A stretch of DNA of 62,698 bases, taken from assembly GCA_964419335.1 (NCBI GenBank), contig CAYQOX010000028.1, positions 1 to 62,698 on the forward strand, given 5' to 3'. The notes under the pieces were generated by a model. The model did not search any database, was not told the DNA's origin, and saw nothing but the letters and a program-made list of their open reading frames with translations. Below, piece after piece: positions 41,663 through 49,052 of the stretch. The translations under genes were made by a program, and so were the position numbers. Positions within the stretch are counted from its first letter, which is position 1, and each line of letters opens with the position of its first letter. The stretch is from CAYQOX01 sp964419335. Lineage in GTDB: Bacteria > Hinthialibacterota > Hinthialibacteria > Hinthialibacterales > Hinthialibacteraceae.

Positions 41663-42364
41663 ATGAACCATCTTCCCGTTAATGCTGCAGTGGTAGTAGC
41701 CGCCGGAAAGAGCCGTAGGATGGGTGGCGGGCATAATAAAGTATTCAATCTTCTCGCCAACCGGCCGGTCTTGTGTTATTCTTTAGATGTTTTTCAAAGT
41801 CATGAAGCGATTCATGCAGTAGTCATCGTCGGACGTGAGGATGACCGAGAAGCGATTGAGAGGCTTGTCGATCGATACTGCCCAAAGGCTCAAGGAAATA
41901 TTGTTATCGGGGGAGCGGAACGTTTTGATTCTGTGCGAAATGGATTACGATTGCTAAAAGAGATACAACCGGAGGCCGTTTTGATTCAAGATGCAGCGCG
42001 TCCCTTTTTGCGTGCTGAATTCATTCAAAATTCCTTGTCGGCGTTGAATCATTTTCCGGGAGCGATTGTAGGAGTTCCGCTGAAAGATACATTAAAAGAA
42101 ACGCAGAACAATGGGGTGGTTATCACCACCCATGAACGTTCGCGTTACTGGTTGGCGCAAACCCCGCAGACGTTTCGTTACTCTGAAATCCTTGAAGCGT
42201 ATGAACAATACGAGCCACCTCCTTACCCCACCGATGATGGGGCTGTTTTGGAAGAGCAGGGACTTGAGGTAACGATGGTAGAGGGATCCTACGACAATAT
42301 GAAAATAACCACCCCTGAAGATATCGTACTGGCTGAGGCGATTTTACAAAGTCGATCGATTTAA
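41663..42364 (+). CDS. ispD: 2-C-methyl-D-erythritol 4-phosphate cytidylyltransferase
   Basis: This 233-residue nucleotidyltransferase has VVVAAGKSRRMGGGHNKVF (CTP loop), LIQDAARPFL, GVPLKDTLKE and TPQTFRYSEI..AYEQ. It makes CDP-ME in the MEP isoprenoid pathway. The frame opens inside the rpsT terminator at 41627; the ATG at 41663 gives the family start. The ribosome-binding site is weak. ispE follows after 76 bases. Confidence 0.94.
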   Translation: MNHLPVNAAVVVAAGKSRRMGGGHNKVFNLLANRPVLCYSLDVFQSHEAIHAVVIVGREDDREAIERLVDRYCPKAQGNIVIGGAERFDSVRNGLRLLKEIQPEAVLIQDAARPFLRAEFIQNSLSALNHFPGAIVGVPLKDTLKETQNNGVVITTHERSRYWLAQTPQTFRYSEILEAYEQYEPPPYPTDDGAVLEEQGLEVTMVEGSYDNMKITTPEDIVLAEAILQSRSI

Positions 42365-42440
42365 TTGAGAGAATAGAGTGATTCTATTACGCCAACCATC
42401 ATAGGAAATTACAACAAATTTTCCGCAATATCATAAAAAA

Positions 42441-43328
42441 ATGTTGAACAAAACCGTCATTCCCGCTTATGCAAAAGTTAATTTGCATTTGGACATCGTA
42501 GGGGTCCAAGAAAATGGCTATCATCGTTTGGAAATGGTGAATAGCCGTATTTCCCTCTATGATGAAGTCACTTGCATTTTGGTTAAATCCTCCTCTCAAA
42601 TCAAACTCACATGCTCGGATCCTTCCATGCCGACCGATGCGAGCAATACAGCCTATCTGGCCGCCAAACGTTTTCTTGGCCAATTACACTCGAAGGATGG
42701 GGTGGCGATTCATATTGAAAAGAATATCCCTCATGGTGCGGGCTTGGGGGGTGGAAGCAGCGATGCGGCTGCGGTACTCCATGCTTTAAATGAGTTATAT
42801 CAACTTCCTTTAAAGTTGGAGCAACTTAAAGCGATCGGTTTAGGCATCGGCGCTGATGTGCCTTTCTTTCTAGAGCGGGGATGTTGTTATGTGGGTGGAG
42901 TTGGTGAGCGAGTCGTTCCTGTGGGTCTGCATTCATCCTTAAGGGATAAGAATCTCTCATTAGTATTATGTTCCCCCGAGTTTCACATTTCCACCCGGGA
43001 AGCCTATCGTTCATGGGATGGAGAGACGGAAAAACATAAACACAAGAGCCCGAGAAAGCTGTTGGAGGTTTTTATTTATGGTAATCGGGAACAAATCACA
43101 AAGAATCTTTTCAATGCATTTGAATCTGTATTATTCTCACTTCATCCAACCTTAGCCCAGATCTATGAAACCTATGGCTCGCTCTCTCCCCGCGGTCCTA
43201 TACTCACGGGTTCAGGGTCTAATCTTTTTAGCCTGCATTTAACCCACGAGGAAGCTGAGGATGTATGTCAACAATTGAATGCATCAGGTCATAAAGCTCG
43301 ATGTTTTGAATTGCTTCTAACAGAATAA
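42441..43328 (+). CDS. ispE: 4-diphosphocytidyl-2-C-methyl-D-erythritol kinase
   Basis: This 295-residue GHMP kinase has PAYAKVNLHLDIVG, the ATP-binding NIPHGAGLGGGSSDAAAVL and GADVPFFL, with a C-terminal GPILTGSGSNLFSL. It phosphorylates CDP-ME to CDP-MEP, the step after IspD. It probably shares a transcript with ispD. No clear Shine-Dalgarno sequence lies before the start. Confidence 0.93.
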   Translation: MLNKTVIPAYAKVNLHLDIVGVQENGYHRLEMVNSRISLYDEVTCILVKSSSQIKLTCSDPSMPTDASNTAYLAAKRFLGQLHSKDGVAIHIEKNIPHGAGLGGGSSDAAAVLHALNELYQLPLKLEQLKAIGLGIGADVPFFLERGCCYVGGVGERVVPVGLHSSLRDKNLSLVLCSPEFHISTREAYRSWDGETEKHKHKSPRKLLEVFIYGNREQITKNLFNAFESVLFSLHPTLAQIYETYGSLSPRGPILTGSGSNLFSLHLTHEEAEDVCQQLNASGHKARCFELLLTE

Positions 43329-43622
43329 CCACGTAATTTGTTGAAAATTGGGTGGTTAGACCCAAAACTACTGTAAAATAACTCTTTCCTTCAACACCCT
43401 TTCATAGTATGGTATTGCAATTCATAACGCTTAAGTGTATGTGAAGAGATACAGTGTATCGATTTATATTTTTCCCTTATTTTACTGTGTGGGTTATGTA
43501 TGAAGTGTTATAATAGAAATAAATTCACTCTCACTTATTCATGGGTGATCAAAGTTGCGAAACAACTAGAAAAAAATTCTTTGCGTTTATAAAATCATAG
43601 TAGTCAATAGTGGAGAACTTTT
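43329..43622. promoter_or_regulatory. Promoter region of the MarR-family gene
   Basis: These 294 AT-rich bases contain no gene. GTGT-TATAAT at 43505-43514 is a candidate extended -10 box about 109 bases upstream of the MarR start. No clear terminator for ispE was recognised. Confidence 0.4.
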
Positions 43623-44099
43623 ATGAATTTAAGTGAAGAACTTGGATTTCGGAATCCGATTCAAAATTTATCCCATGAAGCAGTCATGAGTATTGTCCTG
43701 ACCGGGACGATGTTGGCCAAAGAAGGTGACCGGATTCTTAAAACAGTAGGATTGACGGATGCTCAATTCAACGTATTGATGATTTTGAAATATCAATCCA
43801 ATGAAGGGGTCATGAATCAAACGACCTTGGGCAGCATGTTGTTGGTTAATCGTTCCAACGTGACAGGGTTAATCGACCGATTGGAACAGGCGGGCTATGT
43901 ACAACGCTTGGCGGATGCTGTAGACCGCCGGGTTAACCTCGTAAAACTCACCAAAAAAGGGGAAAAATTACTGGAAAAAGCCATCAAAGTGTATTTTGAA
44001 CGCTTGGAACAAATCACAGAATCATTATCAGACCAGGATTTAAAGCGTATATGTTCTGCGATTGAACAAATTCGCGATCATATTCGTGAAAAAGAATGA
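43623..44099 (+). CDS. MarR-family transcriptional regulator
   Basis: This 158-residue winged-helix protein has GLTDAQFNVLMILKYQSNEG, TTLGSMLLVNRSNVTGLIDR as the recognition helix, and the wing ADAVDRRVNLVKLTKKGEKL. MarR dimers usually repress nearby genes until a small phenolic or oxidant ligand binds. Its target is not obvious. The next genes are a small membrane protein (convergent), a 52-residue acidic peptide and the cbi cluster. Confidence 0.9.
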   Translation: MNLSEELGFRNPIQNLSHEAVMSIVLTGTMLAKEGDRILKTVGLTDAQFNVLMILKYQSNEGVMNQTTLGSMLLVNRSNVTGLIDRLEQAGYVQRLADAVDRRVNLVKLTKKGEKLLEKAIKVYFERLEQITESLSDQDLKRICSAIEQIRDHIREKE

Positions 44100-44130
44100 T
44101 CCTTTACAGAGAGGATCAAGAACTCTATTT

Positions 44131-44397
44131 TTATATCCTAAATCCTTGAACCATTTCCCAGATACTTTCAAACCCTTGAATCATTTGCTTGCCCAATGGA
44201 ATAATGAAAACCAAAGGTACAAGCACAAATAGCCATGAGATAGTTAAGGTGGCTATCTCCGACCAGAAATCGGGCCAATTTTTTTCTTCATAACTTATTT
44301 TCAGATTGGAAATATCCCGTGGCAATTGATTGAGTGTTCGTCCCGCCCACGTAAGCCAACCAAATAAAACAAAAAAGAGAAAAATCCCATAGAACAT
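44131..44397 (-). CDS. Small membrane protein with two helices, function unknown
   Basis: An 88-residue protein with hydrophobic segments at about 2-20 and 48-70, separated by a charged loop (DISNLKISYEEKNWPDF). No family is recognised. The frame opens at a TTG (44403), but the ATG at 44397 has AAAGG 8 bases upstream. It is convergent with the MarR-type gene. The hydrophobicity pattern and a plausible ribosome-binding site support a real gene. Confidence 0.5.
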   Translation of the reverse strand: MFYGIFLFFVLFGWLTWAGRTLNQLPRDISNLKISYEEKNWPDFWSEIATLTISWLFVLVPLVFIIPLGKQMIQGFESIWEMVQGFRI

Positions 44398-44720
44398 GCT
44401 CAATACCTTTATGAAAGGAATGCTTTCATGAAATAGGACGGATATTTTAGCATGAATTATTTATAAATTCTTGGTTTATCCGAAATCCGTTTTTCAAAAA
44501 GAGGACAATTCTCAAGTTTACAGAAATCTATATGTCAAAATGAAACATTTTTCTCCGGAGTGTCTCACTAAAAGTGAACAATTGTACCAATTATTGAGGC
44601 TTCATTTTTGCTTAAAATTTAATAAGGATTTGAATCTTGGAGTTTTATATAATTGGCCTGAAGTTTGCTTGAAAATATTGTATAGATAACAAATTAACCT
44701 TTTTTTAAAGGAGTGTTAAA
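44398..44720. other. AT-rich intergenic stretch before the acidic peptide gene
   Basis: These 323 bases hold no convincing gene. A 72-codon frame at 44471-44689 lacks a ribosome-binding site and any family likeness. The TTTTTTAAAGGAG just before 44721 is the ribosome-binding site of the next gene. Confidence 0.5.
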
Positions 44721-44879
44721 ATGGTAAGGGCAACATGTGTAAATTATGAAGTCGACGAAGTTGAACTGGATGAAAATCGTAATGAGACGAACGAGGATCT
44801 GTATTCGGAAGAAGCCAGACTCGCGAGTTGGAACGATTTGATGCGAGAGTACGAATTAGAAGGCTGTGGTGCGGACTAA
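44721..44879 (+). CDS. 52-residue acidic peptide ending in Cys-Gly-Ala-Asp
   Basis: The ATG follows a strong AAAGGAG at 7-base spacing. The peptide reads MVRATCVNYEVDEVELDENR, then an acidic middle (NETNEDLYSEEARLAS), WNDLMREYELEGCGAD and stop. It has about 16 acidic against 5 basic residues and two Cys (positions 6 and 49). A strong terminator follows 55 bases later, making a self-contained small transcription unit. It is not a family I recognise. It could be a metal-binding peptide, since the next genes are a Co/Ni transporter, a RiPP precursor, or a small regulatory protein. No RiPP-modifying enzyme is seen nearby. Confidence 0.6.
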   Translation: MVRATCVNYEVDEVELDENRNETNEDLYSEEARLASWNDLMREYELEGCGAD

Positions 44880-44934
44880 GCGCTCAAGCTGAGGTCAATT
44901 CTTCCTAAGCAGTACTCATTAAAATAAAATAGAG

Positions 44935-44982
44935 ATGCCCGCTATGGGAAAATGCTTAAAGTCTCATACCGGGCATTTTTTT
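44935..44982 (+). terminator. Strong terminator after the acidic peptide gene
   Basis: Arms ATGCCCGCTATG (44935-44946) and CATACCGGGCAT (44965-44976), with one mismatch, are followed by TTTTTT. Confidence 0.85.
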
Positions 44983-45173
44983 GCAGCATGCACACGACCC
45001 ACTATCTCCATCTATTCCCCAATGAAAACCTCACTCTCATCAAGAGAACCTCAATTGATTTTGCGTTTATAATTATGTTTTTTCGTTCAGACGAAATCAA
45101 CCACTTTCACATCATTTAAAAATTCGTAATAATATAGAGGAAAAGCCATTTAATAAGATGGAGAAATTAAACC

Positions 45174-45785
45174 ATGCATTTAATGGACGGTGTGGTCACC
45201 GCACCTTATATTGTTGGAGGTTATGCGGCCGCGGCAGGGTTGTGCGCTTGGTCGGCTTACAAAATTCGTGACGAAGAAATTCCGCGTATTGCGGTTTTTA
45301 CCGCGGCGTTTTTTTGCGCCTCATTAATCCACTTCCCTGTAGGTCCAACCAGTGTGCATCTACTGTTCAATGGTTTGGTCGGGGTGATTTTAGGACGACG
45401 GGCGATCATTGCTTTTTTGATAGGCTTGTTTTTACAGGCAGCGCTTTTTAGTCATGGGGGCTTTTCTGTAATTGGATTGAATACGTGTATTTTTGGGATT
45501 CCCGCGCTGATGGTGGGTTATTTGTACCATTGGTTTTTAGGAAAAAAGGAATCGATGCGCTTTATGGCTGGTATGGTTTGTGGCGCCCTGGGGGTGTTGT
45601 TTTCAGGTTTATTATTGATGCTGATCCTTATCTTTTGTCAAAAAGATTCTTTTCGTACGCTCGCCCACTTCATCTTTGTTGCCCATTTGCCAGTCATGAT
45701 GATCGAAGGATTGGTGACCGGATTTACTGTGCAATTTCTCTCCAAGGTTCAACCGGTTTTGCTTAAAGGAGGTCAATCCCCATGA
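45174..45785 (+). CDS. cbiM: Energy-coupling-factor Co/Ni transporter, S component CbiM
   Basis: This 203-residue membrane protein starts MHLMDGVV; the first Met and His2 form the metal site in CbiM/NikM. HFPVGPTSVHLLFNGLVGVIL and FSHGGFSVIGLN are family segments. It captures Co(II) or Ni(II) in the inner membrane. GGAG lies ten bases before the start; TATAAT at 45068-45073 is a candidate -10. No cobalamin riboswitch or NikR site was recognised upstream. It is the first gene of cbiM-L-Q-O, overlapping the next by 4 bases. Confidence 0.92.
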   Translation: MHLMDGVVTAPYIVGGYAAAAGLCAWSAYKIRDEEIPRIAVFTAAFFCASLIHFPVGPTSVHLLFNGLVGVILGRRAIIAFLIGLFLQAALFSHGGFSVIGLNTCIFGIPALMVGYLYHWFLGKKESMRFMAGMVCGALGVLFSGLLLMLILIFCQKDSFRTLAHFIFVAHLPVMMIEGLVTGFTVQFLSKVQPVLLKGGQSP

Positions 45786-46345
45786 AATATTTATGCATGT
45801 TTGGGCTTTTATTCCTATCGTCAGTATGGGCTCAAGCGCATCAATTAGATTTGGCATGTAAGGCGGAGGGTGAAGAGTTGGTCATCGAAGCCTGGATGGG
45901 ACGGGATGAAATCGTTCAGGAAGGTGATGTTACGATACTCTCAAGCGAGGGGTCGGTACTGGCAATGGGAAAAACCAACGAGGAGGGTATCTTTCGTTGG
46001 AAGCCCGAGAGTATGCAAAGCATCACAATCGAAGTCTATGCTGGCCGGGGACACAACCAATCGATTACGATTGAGGAAGAGGAATTACGAGAACTATTCG
46101 ATACTGGTATAGAAGAAACCGAAGCTGAAGCGGCTTCCGAGGATTTGGAGGAGACTACCAAGACTCCATCATCGATCAATACAGCACGAGAAAGACGGAG
46201 TATTTCCAGCCGTGATGATGATACGCCTATGAAAGTGGTATTAGGGCTGGTCTTCTTGCTCTCGGCGGTATCGGCGTGGTTTTCGTATCGTAATTCAAAA
46301 AAACTCAGCGAATTAGAAGACCAGATCAAGAAGCATGAGAGCTGA
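45782..46345 (+). CDS. CbiL/NikL-like accessory protein of the metal transporter
   Basis: This 187-residue protein has a signal peptide (MKYLCMFGLLFLSSVWAQA-H), so the mature protein begins with His. A beta-rich domain follows (residues ~20-100; DLACKAEGEELVIEAWMG, TNEEGIFRW), then an acidic linker and one C-terminal membrane helix (~158-175). This is the layout of CbiL/NikL, a periplasmic-facing domain anchored next to CbiM/NikM. The His-rich N-terminus may pass metal on. It overlaps cbiM by 4 bases and cbiQ by 11. Confidence 0.75.
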   Translation: MKYLCMFGLLFLSSVWAQAHQLDLACKAEGEELVIEAWMGRDEIVQEGDVTILSSEGSVLAMGKTNEEGIFRWKPESMQSITIEVYAGRGHNQSITIEEEELRELFDTGIEETEAEAASEDLEETTKTPSSINTARERRSISSRDDDTPMKVVLGLVFLLSAVSAWFSYRNSKKLSELEDQIKKHES

Positions 46346-47090
46346 ACTGGAATACTATTCCCATTTGGATTCGCCCCTGCATCGTTGGGATGCGCGTTGG
46401 AAGATCTTCACTTTGGCGATCTTTATGTTTGCGGCAGCGATTGTGAGCCATCCTCTATCAGCGGTGTTGTTTTTGTTCTTTGGGCTGGCTTTGCTTTCCA
46501 TGGGAAAACTTCCTTGGATCTTAATTAGCAAACGTTTGGGTGCCCTGCAGATCTTTTTAATTCCCTGTTTCCTTATTTTACCTTTTACGGTGCCGGGTAC
46601 ACCGCTTTCATGGTCAAAGGGTTGGCTTACGTATGAGGGATCAATTTTAGCCACTCTCCTATATTTGCGGGCGGTCTCGATTCTGGTCGTTTCCATGGCC
46701 TTGGTTTATTCCACCCCGATGGATCAGCTGATGCATGCTGCCGAAAAGTTGAAAGTTCCTCGGTTTTTAGTACGAATTACGTTACTCACCTATCGGTATA
46801 TTTTCAACTTAGCCTGGGAATTATCGAGTGTGCGTTGGGCTTTGATTACCCGTGGATTTCAAAATCGGACAGCCTTGTGGGCTTATCAAACCTGGGCGAA
46901 TATCGTGGGAATCATTCTCCTACGGGGGTACGAGCGGACCGAACGTATTTACCGCGCGATGCTGTGCCGAGGATATGATGGGAGCATGAGGACCTTTCAT
47001 TCCTTTTCAACCCGTCCTTTCGATGTTATAACTACCCTAAGTTGCATGGTCGGAATTGGGATCCTCTTAGGATTGGATACGCAGCTTTAA
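46335..47090 (+). CDS. cbiQ: ECF transporter T component CbiQ
   Basis: This 251-residue membrane protein reads SPLHRWDARWKIFTLAIFM at the N-terminus and carries the coupling-helix Ala-Arg-Gly-type signatures in the ALITRGFQNR and AMLCRGYDGSMR segments, which contact the ATPase. It connects CbiM to CbiO. It starts inside the CbiL-like gene and is separated from cbiO by 51 bases. Confidence 0.9.
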   Translation: MRAELEYYSHLDSPLHRWDARWKIFTLAIFMFAAAIVSHPLSAVLFLFFGLALLSMGKLPWILISKRLGALQIFLIPCFLILPFTVPGTPLSWSKGWLTYEGSILATLLYLRAVSILVVSMALVYSTPMDQLMHAAEKLKVPRFLVRITLLTYRYIFNLAWELSSVRWALITRGFQNRTALWAYQTWANIVGIILLRGYERTERIYRAMLCRGYDGSMRTFHSFSTRPFDVITTLSCMVGIGILLGLDTQL

Positions 47091-47141
47091 TTATCCATGC
47101 AAGCAAACACCAAAGAATGATTTAGCATAAAAGAGAGCACC

Positions 47142-47873
47142 GTGAGCTGTTTACTAGAAATTGATGATTTAACCTTTCGCTATCCTGAAGGGCGAGCGGT
47201 GTTGGATCGTGTTCATCTCCATATTCAACATGGCGAGCGAGTCGGTTTGGTGGGACCGAATGGAGCCGGAAAAACCACCCTCTTTTTGGTACTATCGGGC
47301 GTTATCGATGGTTTTGAAGGCTCTGTCTATGTGGCCGGCTGTGATTTATCGAGCCGGGAGGGACGCAGACAAGTACATCAGAAACTGGGGATCGTTTTCC
47401 AAAACACCGATGATCAACTCTTCAATACGACTGTTTACGATGATATAGCCTTTGGGCCGTTGAATATGAAATATGAGGTGGACGAAGTCCGGCGACGTGT
47501 TGATGAAGCCATGATGGCGGTTGGTTTAGAAGAGCATTTTAAATCGCGGATTCCCTTCCATCTTTCCGGGGGAGAAAAGCGCCGTGTGGCGATCGCCGGG
47601 ATATTGGCCATGGACCCTCAAGTGTTATTACTGGATGAACCCTCCAGCGATTTGGATCCCCGCGGACGCCGAGAGCTTGTTCAGATTCTCGAAGGGTTTG
47701 AGATCACCCGTGTGATTTCCAGTCATAATTTGGAATTTGTGTTGGAAACATGTGACCGGGTGATTGTCATGGATGAAGGAAAAGTTGTGGCTGATGGAGG
47801 AGCGCGGGAGATTTTAGCCAATGAAAAAGTGATGCTGGATCATGGGTTGGAAGTTCCTACGAGTATACGGTAA
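47142..47873 (+). CDS. cbiO: ECF transporter ATPase CbiO
   Basis: This 243-residue ABC ATPase has Walker A GPNGAGKTT (38-46), Q-loop VFQNTDDQLF, signature HLSGGEKRRVAIAGILAMDP and Walker B LLLDEPSSDLDP. The NTDDQLF Q-loop is typical of ECF ATPases. It begins with GTG. It powers Co or Ni uptake with CbiMLQ. No cobalamin synthesis, hydrogenase or urease genes are in the window, so the metal cannot be named. Confidence 0.93.
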   Translation: MSCLLEIDDLTFRYPEGRAVLDRVHLHIQHGERVGLVGPNGAGKTTLFLVLSGVIDGFEGSVYVAGCDLSSREGRRQVHQKLGIVFQNTDDQLFNTTVYDDIAFGPLNMKYEVDEVRRRVDEAMMAVGLEEHFKSRIPFHLSGGEKRRVAIAGILAMDPQVLLLDEPSSDLDPRGRRELVQILEGFEITRVISSHNLEFVLETCDRVIVMDEGKVVADGGAREILANEKVMLDHGLEVPTSIR

Positions 47874-47980
47874 GAGGATTAATTCCACAATAGATTTTAT
47901 TGAAATGTCATTATCATCTTCTCGAATCTTCGATATACTATAAGTAAATTCCATGACTATTTTTACTCTGAGGCGGATTA

Positions 47981-49009
47981 ATGCTGCAAAAATCGCAGAC
48001 AACATTTAGTGATCAAGATGTCGAGAAATCATTTGAGAAGCTCAATGAACGGCTTCGTACGTTGCTCTCATCACAAAAAGCAAGAGAATGTTTGAAAAAT
48101 GTTGAAGCGGAACTTGCTTTTGACATGGAAGTCCATCTGCAACCTTTGAGGAATGATTTAGCGGAATGTTTTCAATTGATTGGTGATCTGATCCACGAGC
48201 GAGGAACGACTTCCCAACAAATTCAATCATTAATCCCTGCGCTTACCGAATATATGGATCCGGGTTCTAATTTAGCGAAAGACATAGCCCGTATCGAGAA
48301 AGAGATTGCGGAAAAAAAGCGTAAACATCCGGACTATATCCACGCATTTAAATTGCAGATGCTGGTAAAAAAGTTTGAAGAATTGATGAACAACGCGAGT
48401 AAAAATTCAGCCGAATATTATGAGTATGAAGAGAAATACAAAAAAGCCCGTACTACTTTTAATAATCACATGCAAAACAAAATTCGTATCGCTCAGCGGG
48501 CTTTTGCTCCAAATATGCTGGAAATGGCCCATGCGCAATTAGAACTCGCCCGTCACCGTGAAAAGGTGTTGTGTATCAAGCAGAATTTGCTTGAATCAGG
48601 ACGTAAACATTCGGAAGGAACACTTCGTACACTTGCAAACGTATTTAAAGATACAGAACCCGAGCTAGCGGAGACGATTCTGCAGCAAACGCAATCGATG
48701 AGTTCTGTTGGTGATCTCCCCGATATTCCCGATAGTAAGCGGCCACCTCAAAATTTGGCCGAGTATCGGGAAAAATTAAAAGCGCATAACGCTCGTATCC
48801 ATACCTATGATAAGAGGCTAAAAGACTGTGTGGATCAGTTGCATCAACTAATAGAGTTTGAAGAAGCGATCTTTCATTCTTATGGCGATCAGCTACGAGA
48901 ACGAGGCGTCCAGTTTCAAAAGAAACTCAAAGTGGACAAAACGGGAACCGGAGCCGGCGTTAAATATCAATCCGCCAGTCGTATGAGCGGTCGCCGCATA
49001 AAGAAGTGA
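47981..49009 (+). CDS. Helical/coiled-coil protein of unknown function
   Basis: This 342-residue, highly charged and almost wholly helical protein has heptad-like stretches at about 10-60, 100-215 (KDIARIEKEIAEKKRKHPDY and EYYEYEEKYKKARTTFNN) and 255-320, with a short Pro-rich hinge (DLPDIPDSKRPPQN, about 247-260) and a basic Gly/Ser tail (GRRIKK). It has no signal peptide or membrane segment, so it is probably cytoplasmic. No family is recognised. It is a single gene 108 bases after cbiO on the same strand. A structural or scaffold role is the only inference. Confidence 0.6.
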   Translation: MLQKSQTTFSDQDVEKSFEKLNERLRTLLSSQKARECLKNVEAELAFDMEVHLQPLRNDLAECFQLIGDLIHERGTTSQQIQSLIPALTEYMDPGSNLAKDIARIEKEIAEKKRKHPDYIHAFKLQMLVKKFEELMNNASKNSAEYYEYEEKYKKARTTFNNHMQNKIRIAQRAFAPNMLEMAHAQLELARHREKVLCIKQNLLESGRKHSEGTLRTLANVFKDTEPELAETILQQTQSMSSVGDLPDIPDSKRPPQNLAEYREKLKAHNARIHTYDKRLKDCVDQLHQLIEFEEAIFHSYGDQLRERGVQFQKKLKVDKTGTGAGVKYQSASRMSGRRIKK

Positions 49010-49052
49010 AGCGAGAATAAATGTTACTCTTTTATGCTACCTGTCCGTGACA

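Noticed and set aside
44471..44689. 72-codon frame upstream of the acidic peptide gene
   Set aside because: No ribosome-binding site, AT-driven composition and no family likeness.
44983..45173. Cobalamin riboswitch or NikR operator before cbiM
   Set aside because: No B12-box (GCCACTG-like) and no NikR dyad were recognised.
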